A stretch of 64,000 nucleotides of DNA, from assembly GCF_002005225.1 (NCBI RefSeq), contig NZ_CP019724.1, positions 2,232,001-2,296,000 of the forward strand, given 5' to 3'. Within the stretch, counting starts at the first letter, position 1. Every line of letters begins with the position of its first letter. The position numbers were made by a program, and so were the translations under genes. Under the pieces are notes generated by a model. The model searched no databases and had not been told where the DNA came from. It worked only from the letters and a program-made list of their open reading frames with translations. Source of the DNA: Streptomyces pactum (lineage in GTDB: Bacteria; Actinomycetota; Actinomycetes; Streptomycetales; Streptomycetaceae). Positions 1-8,411 of this stretch are shown here, piece by piece.

Positions 1-694
1 CGGGCGTGCGGTCCATCTGGTCGAGGGCCTCCAGGTAGGCCAGCTTGAGGCCTTCGCGCCGCGCCCAGTTGAAGAACCCGGCGTCCAGGTGGAGCCCCTG
101 TTCGGCGGCGAAGCGGCGGGCCTTCGCGGAAGCGTCCACGTAGGTGCCGGGAACCACGGTGAGCGAGGTCCTGGCGTGGTCGGGCACGTCGTGGTTGGTG
201 ACGAAGTCCTCGCCGCAGAAGAAGTGGGCGCGCATCGCGGGGTCCCTGCGGACCGCGCGGGCGAGGGCGGTGGAGCTGTTGCCCGTGCTCGACCCGACGA
301 ACTCCTTGATCCCGAACTGCCGGAACACGGCCAGCACGACCGAGGCCAGGCGGTCCTTGGTGGTGCCGGTGGGCTGTCGCGACTCGTCCTTCGTCCACAG
401 CCCGGGCACGCCGATGGCGGCGCCGAGGTCCGGGGCCGGCCGGCAGGGCGTACGGCGTGTGATGCCGTCGTCCAGGAAGTCCGGAGAGCTCAGCGGAAGG
501 AAGTCGAAGTACGCCCGCTCGGGGGTTTCGTGGTCGCGGCGTGCCGCGCCGCGGAGGGTGTGGCGCGGCTCCAGTGCCCCGGAGCAGTTCGGGCACCGGT
601 ACACCAGTGCGAGTTCGAGTTCGACGTCACAGCACAGGCAGGCGAGTGTGTACGTGCCTCCCGCGCCGCCCTTGCTCTTCTCGTCATCCGGCAC
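1..694 (-). CDS. Threonine-synthase-like PLP-dependent enzyme (3' part beyond the left edge)
   Basis: About 231 N-terminal residues are visible and the gene continues past base 1. The N-terminus carries a rubredoxin-like zinc ribbon (CLCC near residue 20, CPNC near 36), followed by a fold-type II PLP domain. The segment PTGTTKDR (near residue 115) matches the lysine loop of threonine synthase (PTGSFKDR in the family), and GSSTGNSST fits the phosphate-binding loop. Family members do beta- or gamma-replacement/elimination on amino acids. Here it follows the exporter genes with only 73 bases between, so it is probably co-transcribed and either makes a non-standard amino acid precursor or is a flanking housekeeping gene. 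The GTG start at 694 follows a GGGGA motif; no in-frame ATG lies upstream. The exact reaction cannot be told. Confidence 0.8.
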   Translation of the reverse strand, partial: MPDDEKSKGGAGGTYTLACLCCDVELELALVYRCPNCSGALEPRHTLRGAARRDHETPERAYFDFLPLSSPDFLDDGITRRTPCRPAPDLGAAIGVPGLWTKDESRQPTGTTKDRLASVVLAVFRQFGIKEFVGSSTGNSSTALARAVRRDPAMRAHFFCGEDFVTNHDVPDHARTSLTVVPGTYVDASAKARRFAAEQGLHLDAGFFNWARREGLKLAYLEALDQMDRTP

Positions 695-767
695 TGCGGC
701 GTCCCCATTCGTTCGTTCTCGTGGAACCAGATGCGATAGGTGGTCGTGTGGGAAGGGAACGCGGGGG

Positions 768-2552
768 TCAGCCCGCGTGGCCTTCGTCCGCCGTGGCGCC
801 CCGGCCGTGCCAGGAGCGCCACAGCGCCGCGTACGGCCCCCCGGCCGTGACCAGCTCGTCGTGTGAGCCGAGTTCGACGATCCGGCCGTCTTCCACCACG
901 GCGACGCGGTCGGCGTCGTGGGCGGTCTGCAGGCGGTGGGCGATGGCGATCACGGTGCGGTCGGCCCGTACGGCGGCCATGGCCCGCTCCGCGTGCCGTG
1001 CGGTGGTCGGATCCAGCAGCGAGGTGGCCTCGTCGAGGATCAGGGTGTGCGGGTCGGCCAGCTCCACCCGGGCCAGGGACAGTTGCTGGGCCTGCGCGGG
1101 GTCGAGCTCGGCACCGCCGGAGCCGACCTGCGTGTCGAGGCCGTCGGGCAGGTCCTTGACCCAGTCGGCGCCGATCACGGCGAGCGCGTCCAGCAGTCGC
1201 TCGTCGTCGGCGTCGGGGGCGGCCATGGTCAGGTTGTCGCGGAGGCTCCCGATGAAGACGTGGTGCTCCTGGGTGACCAGGACGACTCGGTTGCCGAGCT
1301 CGTCGGCGGCGGCGAGGTCCACGACCGGCACACCGCCGACCTTGACGCTGCCCGTACGCGGGGTGTCCGCGCCGGACAGGAGTTTGCCGAGCGTGGTCTT
1401 GCCCGCGCCGGACGGGCCGACCAGGGCGAGGCGCTCCCCCGGGCGGACGGTGAGGTCCACGTCCTTGAGCACGTCGTGGCCCTCCACGTACGCGTAGGTG
1501 ACGCCGCGGACCTCGATGCGGTCGTCGGCGGGTGCGGGCACGCCGCTGCGGGGCTCGCCCGCGACCATGCCGATGCCCTTGATGCGGGCGAAGGCCGCGC
1601 CGCTGCGCTGGAGCTGCTCCATCCACATCAGCACCCGGTCGAGCGGTTCCACCAACTGCCACATGTAGAGGCTGCCGGCGACGACCACTCCCAGGCTGAC
1701 GGTGCCGTCGAGGTAGGCGTAGCCGCCGACGAGCAAGGTCACCGCGACGGGCAGGGAGTGTGCGAACTCCGTGACGGGGAACAGCACGGTGCGCAGGAAC
1801 AGGGTGCGGCGGGCGGCACCGTACGCGCGGCCGATGGCCGCGTCGGCGTCCCGGACGCGGCGGCGGCGCAGGCCGAACGCCTCCACCGTACGGGCGCCCT
1901 CGGCGGTGGCGGCGACGATCTCGGCCACCTCCGAGGCGGCTTCGCCCTCGGCGAGGTAGGCGGTCCTGGCCCGGGCGAGGTACCAGCGGGTGACCAGGAA
2001 CACGAAGGGCATGCCGACCAGGGCCCACAGGCCGAGCATCGGGTGCAGCAGGAAGACGGCGACGAAGATGAACAGCAACTGCATTCCGGCGACGAACACG
2101 TCCGGGATGGCGTTGCGCAGTGTGGTGGCGACGGTGCCGACGTCCATCGAGGCACGGGTCGTCAGGTCGCCGGTGCCGGCCTGCTCCACCACCCGGGCGG
2201 GCAGGGCGAGCGCCCGGTCCACGACCTCCTCCCGGAGCCGTGCGAGGGCCCGCTCGCCGAACCGGTGGGATTGGTTGAGGGCGAACCGGGTCAGCACCAG
2301 TTGGGCGACGGCGCAGACGAGCACGCCGAGGGCGAGCTGGTCGACGGACACGGCGCCGTCGCCGGTCTCGACGCGGGTGACGATCCGGCCGAGCAGCCAC
2401 GGTCCGGCGAGGCCGGCCACGGCGGCGAGGCCGGCGAGCAGGACGACGACGGTCATGGACCGCCAGTCGGCCTTGATCAGTTCCACGCCGGCCCGGCGTG
2501 TGGTCGCGCGGTCCGCGACCGGAAGCCGCCATGGCTCGTTCGGGCGGCTCAT
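768..2552 (-). CDS. ABC exporter half-transporter with canonical Walker motifs and degenerate signature
   Basis: 594 residues: an N-terminal six-helix transmembrane domain (first hydrophobic helix near residues 30-55) and a C-terminal ATPase domain. Walker A is GPSGAGKTT (near 378), the Q-loop lies in VTQEHH, Walker B is LILDEATS (near 500) and the H-loop is IAIAHRL. The ABC signature, normally LSGGQ, is replaced by LDPAQAQQLSLAR, so this subunit cannot supply a normal signature to its partner. The start codon overlaps the stop of the upstream ABC gene by four bases (ATGA), which implies translational coupling and a heterodimer. The likely role is export of the cluster's product, possibly with self-resistance; substrate is inferred from context only. 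Confidence 0.93.
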   Translation of the reverse strand: MSRPNEPWRLPVADRATTRRAGVELIKADWRSMTVVVLLAGLAAVAGLAGPWLLGRIVTRVETGDGAVSVDQLALGVLVCAVAQLVLTRFALNQSHRFGERALARLREEVVDRALALPARVVEQAGTGDLTTRASMDVGTVATTLRNAIPDVFVAGMQLLFIFVAVFLLHPMLGLWALVGMPFVFLVTRWYLARARTAYLAEGEAASEVAEIVAATAEGARTVEAFGLRRRRVRDADAAIGRAYGAARRTLFLRTVLFPVTEFAHSLPVAVTLLVGGYAYLDGTVSLGVVVAGSLYMWQLVEPLDRVLMWMEQLQRSGAAFARIKGIGMVAGEPRSGVPAPADDRIEVRGVTYAYVEGHDVLKDVDLTVRPGERLALVGPSGAGKTTLGKLLSGADTPRTGSVKVGGVPVVDLAAADELGNRVVLVTQEHHVFIGSLRDNLTMAAPDADDERLLDALAVIGADWVKDLPDGLDTQVGSGGAELDPAQAQQLSLARVELADPHTLILDEATSLLDPTTARHAERAMAAVRADRTVIAIAHRLQTAHDADRVAVVEDGRIVELGSHDELVTAGGPYAALWRSWHGRGATADEGHAG

Positions 2553-4333
2553 CGGCTGGTTCCTTCCTGGAGGGCCGTCGCGTGCGGGGCCGGGGCGCTC
2601 TCGTCGCTGCCCCGGAGCACGAGCTCCCGGTAGCCCGGGTGGGTGGCGAGCAGTCCGCCGTGGGTGCCGACGGCGACGACCTCGCCGTCCACCAGGTAGG
2701 ACACCTGGGCGGCCCGGTCGAGGATGAGGGGTGAAGTGCTGACCACCAGAGTGGTGCGGCCGTCCCGGGCCTCGAGGACGCGCTGGGCCGCGGTGGCCTC
2801 GGTGTGCGCGTCGAGCGCCGACGTCGGTTCGACCAGCAGCAGTACTTCGGGGTCGGCGAGAAGGGTCCGTACCAGGCGCAGACGCTGGCGTTGGCCCCCG
2901 GAGACGTTGCGGCCCCGGGCTTCCAGCCGGTCGTCGAGGCCTTCGGGCAGGGCCTCCACGATGTCCTCGGCCACGGCGGCCCGCACGGCCCCGGCGAGTT
3001 CGTCGGCCGTGTGGTCGTCGTGGACGGAGACGGCCGAGCGCAGGGCCCCGGCGAAGAGGTGGGCGTCGTTGTCCGCGACGAGGACACGGCGCCGCACTTC
3101 GGCCAGTTCGATCTCGGAGAGCCGGGTGCCGCCCCAGGTCGCGTCGGAATCGGTGTAGCGGGCGAGCCGGTCGACGACGACGCGTGCCTCGTCGAGGCGG
3201 GCGCAGACGAGGGCGGTCATCCGGCCGGGTTCCAGCGTCAGGCCGGAGTGCGGGTCGTGCAGGGCGGCGGGGCCGGCCGGGGCCGCCGCCGGGCTCGCCC
3301 CGTCCGCCACGTCGGGCTCCAGAGCCAGGATGTCGATCACCCGTCGGGCGGCGACGAGGCCGCGGGGCAGGTCGTCGGCGCCCTCGATGAAGAACGACAC
3401 GGGGACCAGGAGCGCGGCGACGTAGCCGTACACGGCGACCATCTCACCGACGGTGATCGTTCCGCTGGCGGCCATCCTGGCACTGATCCAGGTGACGACG
3501 GCCAGGAAGATCACCGGGAGGCCCGCGCCGATGGCCTGGACCCAACTGGTGAAGGAGGCGACCCGGTAGCCGTCGGTGAGGACGGCCTGCGACCGTTCCC
3601 GGTACCGCTTGCCGAAGGCGGCCTTGCCGCCGATGCCGCACAGCACGCCGAGGCCGGAGACGATGTCGCCGGCGCGGGCCGTCAGCTCCCCCTGCCGTTC
3701 CCGGTAGGTGCCCTCCGCGCCATGCAGTTTGCCGAGGAGGGGGCCGACCGCGAGGGCGAGGAGCGGGACGCCCAGCAGGACCACGCCGGCGAGCACCGGG
3801 GAGATCGTGAACAGCAGGACGGCGGTGGCCGAGTAGGCGACGACCGCGCCGACGCCGGGGCCGGTGATGGTGAGCGTCACGGCGATCCGCCCCATGTCGC
3901 CCGCCTGGAGGTGGGTGAGTTCACCGACGGAGACCCTGCGCGGCAGGGTGGCACCGAGCCTGGTGACCTGCCGGACGACGACCTGCGCCGTCCGGTAGGC
4001 CGCGTCCGTGCGGATGAGGGTCATGGTGCGGTGCCGCAGGATGCCGAGGGTGGCGATGGCCGCGCCGGTGACCAGGATGATCACGACCCAGAGGACCAGC
4101 GTGTCCGTGTCGCGCCGCCGAAGGCCGTCGTCGATGGCCTTGGCCATGAAGTACGGCGGCAGCATCAGCGCGCACATCCACAGGGAACCCCACAGGGAAC
4201 CGAGCAGGATCCGGCCGCGCTGCATCACGACCAGCCACCACAGGTAGCGGGCCGGACTGCCAAGGTCCGGCGTGCCGGGGTCGGTGTAGGGGACCCGGCG
4301 CTCGCGCGTGGGCAGGGCGGATCCTTCGGTCAT
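2549..4333 (-). CDS. ABC exporter half-transporter with degenerate nucleotide-binding site
   Basis: 594 residues with transmembrane domain (about 1-330) and ATPase domain. The signature VSGGQRQRLRL (near 475) is canonical, but the P-loop region reads CARLDEARV with no GxxGxGK(S/T), the Walker B aspartate is Val (LLLVEPTS), the Q-loop Gln is lost (VADNDA) and the H-loop reads LVVSTSPL without His. It is the mirror image of its partner, so a heterodimer would have one complete ATP site and one dead site. The ATG at 4333 was chosen because homology begins soon after; the open frame extends upstream to 4903 through the promoter and the next gene, which is spurious. Its transcript probably starts near 4549 from the shared cluster promoter. 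Confidence 0.92.
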   Translation of the reverse strand: MTEGSALPTRERRVPYTDPGTPDLGSPARYLWWLVVMQRGRILLGSLWGSLWMCALMLPPYFMAKAIDDGLRRRDTDTLVLWVVIILVTGAAIATLGILRHRTMTLIRTDAAYRTAQVVVRQVTRLGATLPRRVSVGELTHLQAGDMGRIAVTLTITGPGVGAVVAYSATAVLLFTISPVLAGVVLLGVPLLALAVGPLLGKLHGAEGTYRERQGELTARAGDIVSGLGVLCGIGGKAAFGKRYRERSQAVLTDGYRVASFTSWVQAIGAGLPVIFLAVVTWISARMAASGTITVGEMVAVYGYVAALLVPVSFFIEGADDLPRGLVAARRVIDILALEPDVADGASPAAAPAGPAALHDPHSGLTLEPGRMTALVCARLDEARVVVDRLARYTDSDATWGGTRLSEIELAEVRRRVLVADNDAHLFAGALRSAVSVHDDHTADELAGAVRAAVAEDIVEALPEGLDDRLEARGRNVSGGQRQRLRLVRTLLADPEVLLLVEPTSALDAHTEATAAQRVLEARDGRTTLVVSTSPLILDRAAQVSYLVDGEVVAVGTHGGLLATHPGYRELVLRGSDESAPAPHATALQEGTSR

Positions 4334-4548
4334 CTCGGCCGTCCTTGTACAGGGGGGTTCATCGACGTGGGCCTTGGCTTCGGACCGCGGCGCGGCGGGC
4401 GCGGTCATGGGACGTGGGCGCGACGAGGCCGGGGCGGCGGGACACTGCGGGGACGGCCTCGTACGGCCGGGAGCGCTGCGACCGGGTGAGGCTTCCGGCC
4501 CACCGGTTTCCCGGCCGGCACGGCCTCGGTGGGCACATGTCAGCAGCG

Positions 4549-4585
4549 TGCTGGCCATACTCTTAGAGCTTCCCCGGTGTGTCAA
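4549..4585 (-). promoter_or_regulatory. Shared cluster promoter, copy A (exporter operon)
   Basis: Read on the minus strand: TTGACA (4585-4580), a 17-base spacer ending in CTAA, then GAGTAT (4562-4557) and a probable +1 A at 4549 after seven bases. Copies B (20127-20163) and C (39412-39448) have the same layout. The leader to the ABC start is about 216 nt. The region between this promoter and 4333 holds no convincing gene. Confidence 0.7.
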
Positions 4586-4625
4586 GAGAGCGTGATCTTG
4601 AGGCCGTACGGCGTCCGACGCGGTG

Positions 4626-5438
4626 TCAGGACGCGACGAGACGCTTGTTGACGTCGTCCCGGAAGTCCAGCCAGTCCTTGACGGGCGCGGGGTCGAAGTC
4701 CGGTGACCGGGCGACCAGTTGGAACAGGCGCGTGCCCACGTCCACGAGGTCCTGGCCGACCTCCTCGGGGCCGCGCCGGAACACCCGGGTCGAGCGCTCG
4801 ATCTCCGCCGGGTCTCGGCCCGTCTCGGCGCACCAGGCGTCGAGGACGCCGTGTTTGTGCGCCAGTTCCGTGGCATCACCGAAGCCGTGCCAGATGTCGG
4901 CATGCCGGGCGGCCAGCCGCAGGGTCTTGCGTTCTCCGTTGCCGCCGACCAGGACGGGGATCTTGCGGGTGGGCGCGGGGTTGAGCCGCTGCCACCGCCG
5001 TTCGATCCGCTCCAGCCCCTCGCCCAAGGCCGCGAGCCTGCTCTTCGGCGTCCCGAATTCGTAGCCGTACTCGTCGTAGTCCTTCTCGTTCCAGCCGGCG
5101 CCGATGCCGAGGATGAGGCGGCCGTCGCTGATGTGGTCGACCGTGCGCGCCATGTCGGCGAGCAGGTCGGGGTTTCGGTAGGAGTTGCAGCTCACCAGGG
5201 GGCCGAACTCGACGCGGGAGGTCGCCTCCGCCCAGGCGCCGAGCATCGTCCAGCACTCGTAGTGCTCGCCGTCGGCGGGACCGTAGACGGGGAAGAAGTG
5301 GTCCCAGTTGAACAGGATGTCCACGCCGAGTTCCTCGTACTGGGCGACGGCGCGGCGGATCTCCGCGTAGGAGCAGTACTGCGGCTGGATCTGCACGCCG
5401 ATGCGGACGGGCCGGGCGGCGGAGTGGGGGTAGGACAT
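4626..5438 (-). CDS. LLM-class (luciferase-like) F420-type oxidoreductase
   Basis: 270 residues matching the bacterial luciferase-like TIM-barrel family. Typical family elements are the N-terminal IGVQIQPQ strand, the WDHFFP segment, and GRLILGIGAGW with its following acidic/aromatic stretch, where F420 or FMN enzymes bind cofactor. It probably oxidises or reduces a late intermediate, or the product. The gene is 37 bases downstream of the T-TE gene and ends about 40 bases before promoter A, so it closes the PKS-NRPS transcript. Choice of F420 over FMN is family-based inference; the substrate is unknown. It is separate from the luciferase-type domain embedded in the FAAL protein at 31510-37926. 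Confidence 0.85.
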   Translation of the reverse strand: MSYPHSAARPVRIGVQIQPQYCSYAEIRRAVAQYEELGVDILFNWDHFFPVYGPADGEHYECWTMLGAWAEATSRVEFGPLVSCNSYRNPDLLADMARTVDHISDGRLILGIGAGWNEKDYDEYGYEFGTPKSRLAALGEGLERIERRWQRLNPAPTRKIPVLVGGNGERKTLRLAARHADIWHGFGDATELAHKHGVLDAWCAETGRDPAEIERSTRVFRRGPEEVGQDLVDVGTRLFQLVARSPDFDPAPVKDWLDFRDDVNKRLVAS

Positions 5439-5475
5439 GGGCTTCTCTCTTCGGATCGCCGTGGGTGTGGACCGG

Positions 5476-6456
5476 TCACGGATTGCCGGGCGGTGGGGCC
5501 CCGAGATGCCGTGCCATCTTCGCCAGCAGTTCCTCCTCGGCGTCCCGGAGGAAGAAGTGGTCCCCGGCGATCTCCTCGATCGCGGCGGGCCCGCCGCTGT
5601 ACGCGCTCCACTGCTCCGTGACGTCCCGTCCGGCGTCCTCGTCCCCGCGTCCGTAGAACACGGAGACGGGGCAGTCGAGCGGTTCGGACGGGGGCGCCTT
5701 GTAGTGGTCGAGGATGGCGTAGTCGGCCCGGAGGATCGGGATGTACAGCTCCATCAGCTCCTCGTTCTCCAGGAGCTCCTCGGGGGTGCCCCGCAGCCGC
5801 CGCAGCCGCTCGGTGAACTCCTCGTCCGACAGGTCGTACGTGGTCTCGGCGGGCGTGGCCAGATGGGGCGCCGGACAGCCGGAGACCAGCAGGCGCCGGG
5901 GCGGCGGAAAACCCAGCGCGCGCAGGTGGCGGACGAGTTCGAAGGCGAGGACGCCTCCGAAGCTGTGGCCGAAGACGGCGTACGGGGCGCGGCGTGCCTC
6001 CTCCATCCCCCCCGCGAGGTCGTCGAGCAGGGGCTCCAGTTCGGACTTGGCGCGCTCGGGCCAGCGGGCTCCGCGCCCCGGCAGCTCCAGCGGGATGACG
6101 GCCACCGACGACGGCAGCCGGGTCTTCCACGGTTCGTACATGCGGGCGGAACTGCCGGCGTACGGGAGGCAGTACAGGTTCAGGACGGGTACGCCGGCCG
6201 CCTCGGGCGGAGCGGGGCGCGGCTGCCGCGGCGGTCGCAGTCCGAGGAGTCCGCGGACGGTGGGGTGGTCGTGGATGTGCCGCAGGGGCACGCGGTGGCC
6301 GAGCGCCGCGATCAGACGGCGCTGGAGTTCCACCGCGAGGAGGGAGTTGCCCCCGGCCTCGAAGAAGTCCTCGTCGTCCGAGACGGGGTCGGACTCCAGC
6401 GTCTCTCGCCAGGCCCTCACTACGGCTTCCCGGCGTGCTTCGGTTTCCGTGTTCAT
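5476..6456 (-). CDS. Carrier protein-thioesterase didomain (T-TE, type II TE-like)
   Basis: 326 residues. Residues about 8-75 form a carrier domain with GGNSL as the phosphopantetheine Ser site. Residues about 95-326 form an alpha/beta-hydrolase with LPYAGSS, LPGRG, nucleophile motif GHSFGG and the terminal GDHFF His motif. These motifs are those of editing (type II, GrsT-like) thioesterases rather than of terminal TE domains, so the fusion to a carrier domain is notable: it may release the chain after transfer to this T, or clear a stalled carrier. The ATG at 6456 is taken because carrier homology starts directly after it; the open frame upstream is a shadow of the hydrolase gene. The gene follows that hydrolase by 83 bases. 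Confidence 0.88.
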   Translation of the reverse strand: MNTETEARREAVVRAWRETLESDPVSDDEDFFEAGGNSLLAVELQRRLIAALGHRVPLRHIHDHPTVRGLLGLRPPRQPRPAPPEAAGVPVLNLYCLPYAGSSARMYEPWKTRLPSSVAVIPLELPGRGARWPERAKSELEPLLDDLAGGMEEARRAPYAVFGHSFGGVLAFELVRHLRALGFPPPRRLLVSGCPAPHLATPAETTYDLSDEEFTERLRRLRGTPEELLENEELMELYIPILRADYAILDHYKAPPSEPLDCPVSVFYGRGDEDAGRDVTEQWSAYSGGPAAIEEIAGDHFFLRDAEEELLAKMARHLGAPPPGNP

Positions 6457-6539
6457 GATGGCGCTTTCCGGTACGGGGGGGGGATCAGGGTGGGCCGTCG
6501 CGGGGGCCCGGTGGCGGCACGGGCCGGGTGCCGGCCTCT

Positions 6540-8411
6540 TCACACCTGGGGCGCTGTGGGCAGGACCACCCTCGACGGGTGGCCTGGGCCCCGGTGGACC
6601 CGCACGACCGGCACGGGGTCCCGCTGAGGCACCTGGGCGTTGTCCCGGTCGCAGCAGGTGACGCTGATCCGCAGTCGGCGGCCGGCCGCGAAGACGTTCG
6701 ACGTGGGGTGCATGTCGGCGACGAGTTCCACCGGTTCGCCCGGGAGCGGCGCGACCGAGTCCGCCGTCCCCGGGTGGTAGGGCAGGCCCATGGCGTCGTG
6801 CAGGGGTGTGTCCAGGCCGCGGTGGGATGCGCGGATCACCGCCTCGCTCACGTAGTGGGAGTCGCCCTTCTCGTCCACCTCCTCCAGGTAGACGAAGAAC
6901 TCGCCGTCCGGGTGGGTGGACGTGACCCACAGGTGGACCAGGGGGTGGCCGGTGACCTCGAGGTCCTCGGTGAGCACCGGCGAGGTGTAGGTCAGGGCCT
7001 TGCGGTCGTTCGCCGTGAGGTCGTAGCGGAACCCGGCGCCGTACCCGTCGGACCAGCGGGAGGTCGTCCCGGTGGTGGCGGAGTAGTCGACCTCGTAGGC
7101 GTCGGCGCCGTCGGCGGGGCCGGGCCCGGTTCCGTCGTCGGCGAGCAGCAGTCCGTCGTTGGCGGAGGGGACGGTGCCGGTCGGGCCCTCGTGGAAGTGG
7201 AACGTCCGGGGCCGCACGTGGGGCGGCGGCCAGTGGCTCGCGGTGCGCCACTCGGTGCCCGGCGGGGCGCTCATGGTGAAGTACCTGACCGGTCGTTCGT
7301 CCATGACTCCGTTGTCGACGCCCTTGAGCCAGTGGTCGTACCAGCGCAAGTGCTCACGGGCGATGTCCTCGTCCGACCACTTGTTGTGGCTCCAGGGGCC
7401 GATGACGAGACGCTGGGGGTTGGCCAGGTTGCGGTACCAGAGCGTCGTGTCGCGGACCCAGATGTCGTACCAGCCGGTCAGGTGGCACACGGGGACGCCG
7501 GAGGCGCTGATGTCGGCCAGCGCGGCGGCGGGGTTGACGTGCTCGTACGGTGTGATGCCCGTCGCCTCGTCCGTGCTGTCACGGAACCGCAGCGTCGCGG
7601 CCTGCTCGAACACCCGGGCGTTGAGCCGGTGTCCGGCCACGACACCGGCGACGTCCGCATCCTTCGAATGGGCGGCGCCCGCCTCCGTGTCGAGCCTGCG
7701 GACGGTCTCGCCCCAGTTGCGTGCGAAGTCGTCCCGGAAGACTCCGCCGGGGCGCAGGAACGCGTAGAGGTCGAACATCGCCATCTGCGGGACGATCGCC
7801 GCCAGGTGCGGTGGCGCCGTACCGGCGGCGAGCAGTTGGCTGATCCCCGAGTACGACATGCCGAACATGCCGACGCGTCCGGTGGACCAGGGCTGCTCGG
7901 CCAGCCATTCGGTCACCGTGTGGGCGTCCCGGGCCTCCTGGGGGTCGAACTCGACGGGCCGGGTGCCCTCCGACGCGCCGCCGCCGCGCACGTCGACCAC
8001 GCCGACCACGTAACCGTTGCGCAGGAGTTCCCGGAGCCAGGGCTGGCTGTCCAGTTTGGTCAGCACGCCGCCGCTGACGTGCTCGGCCCTGCGGTAGCGC
8101 TCGTGGCACCAGACAACCGGCAAGGGCTCCTGGACCACCACACCCTCACGTTTGGGACGGTACAGATCGGCGGCCAGGCGCACCCCGTCGGTCATGGTGA
8201 TCCGTACGGTGCTGCGCTCGGCCAGGTCGGCCTCGGCGAGGAACGCGACGATCTCCGCCTTGCGCGCGAGGAGTTTCTCGCGCAGGGCGGGGGTCACGGC
8301 GCCGGCCGGGGCGTCGAAGCGCAGCTTCCCGTGCTCGGCCCACAGGGCTATGCCCTGCGCGCGCAGGGACAGGAGGAGGTCGACGACGCTTTCGGACACG
8401 TGCGGGGTCAC
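6540..8411 (-). CDS. CocE/NonD-family hydrolase with N-terminal TubC-type docking domain
   Basis: 623 residues. Residues about 5-60 match the TubC N-terminal docking fold (LLLSLRAQGIALWAEHGKL, then APAGAVTPALREKL and RKAEIVAFL), normally found at the start of NRPS subunits. The rest is an S15/CocE-NonD serine hydrolase: nucleophile elbow GMSYSG, a GWYDIWV segment, WSHN, and a C-terminal PepX-type beta-sandwich. A substrate carried on, or just released from, the assembly line is likely; the reaction could be deacylation or peptide-bond hydrolysis. The GTG start at 8411 overlaps the NRPS stop by four bases (GTGA), which fixes the start and keeps the docking domain in frame. A paralogue with the same architecture is at 44030-45946. 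Confidence 0.88.
   Translation of the reverse strand: MTPHVSESVVDLLLSLRAQGIALWAEHGKLRFDAPAGAVTPALREKLLARKAEIVAFLAEADLAERSTVRITMTDGVRLAADLYRPKREGVVVQEPLPVVWCHERYRRAEHVSGGVLTKLDSQPWLRELLRNGYVVGVVDVRGGGASEGTRPVEFDPQEARDAHTVTEWLAEQPWSTGRVGMFGMSYSGISQLLAAGTAPPHLAAIVPQMAMFDLYAFLRPGGVFRDDFARNWGETVRRLDTEAGAAHSKDADVAGVVAGHRLNARVFEQAATLRFRDSTDEATGITPYEHVNPAAALADISASGVPVCHLTGWYDIWVRDTTLWYRNLANPQRLVIGPWSHNKWSDEDIAREHLRWYDHWLKGVDNGVMDERPVRYFTMSAPPGTEWRTASHWPPPHVRPRTFHFHEGPTGTVPSANDGLLLADDGTGPGPADGADAYEVDYSATTGTTSRWSDGYGAGFRYDLTANDRKALTYTSPVLTEDLEVTGHPLVHLWVTSTHPDGEFFVYLEEVDEKGDSHYVSEAVIRASHRGLDTPLHDAMGLPYHPGTADSVAPLPGEPVELVADMHPTSNVFAAGRRLRISVTCCDRDNAQVPQRDPVPVVRVHRGPGHPSRVVLPTAPQV

Noticed and set aside
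490..3087. Minus-strand 865-codon frame
   Set aside because: Out-of-frame reading across two ABC genes and the first gene; Arg/Pro-rich with no family.
4490..4560. Possible leader peptides: in all three promoter copies an ATG overlaps the -10 and opens a frame with Cys at codon 8
   Set aside because: The ATG lies inside the -10 hexamer, upstream of the likely transcription start, so it would not be in the RNA; the shared Cys codon is probably chance or promoter conservation.
4333..4903. Upstream extension of the second ABC gene's frame
   Set aside because: It crosses promoter A and the C-terminal part of the oxidoreductase gene; ABC homology starts only after 4333.
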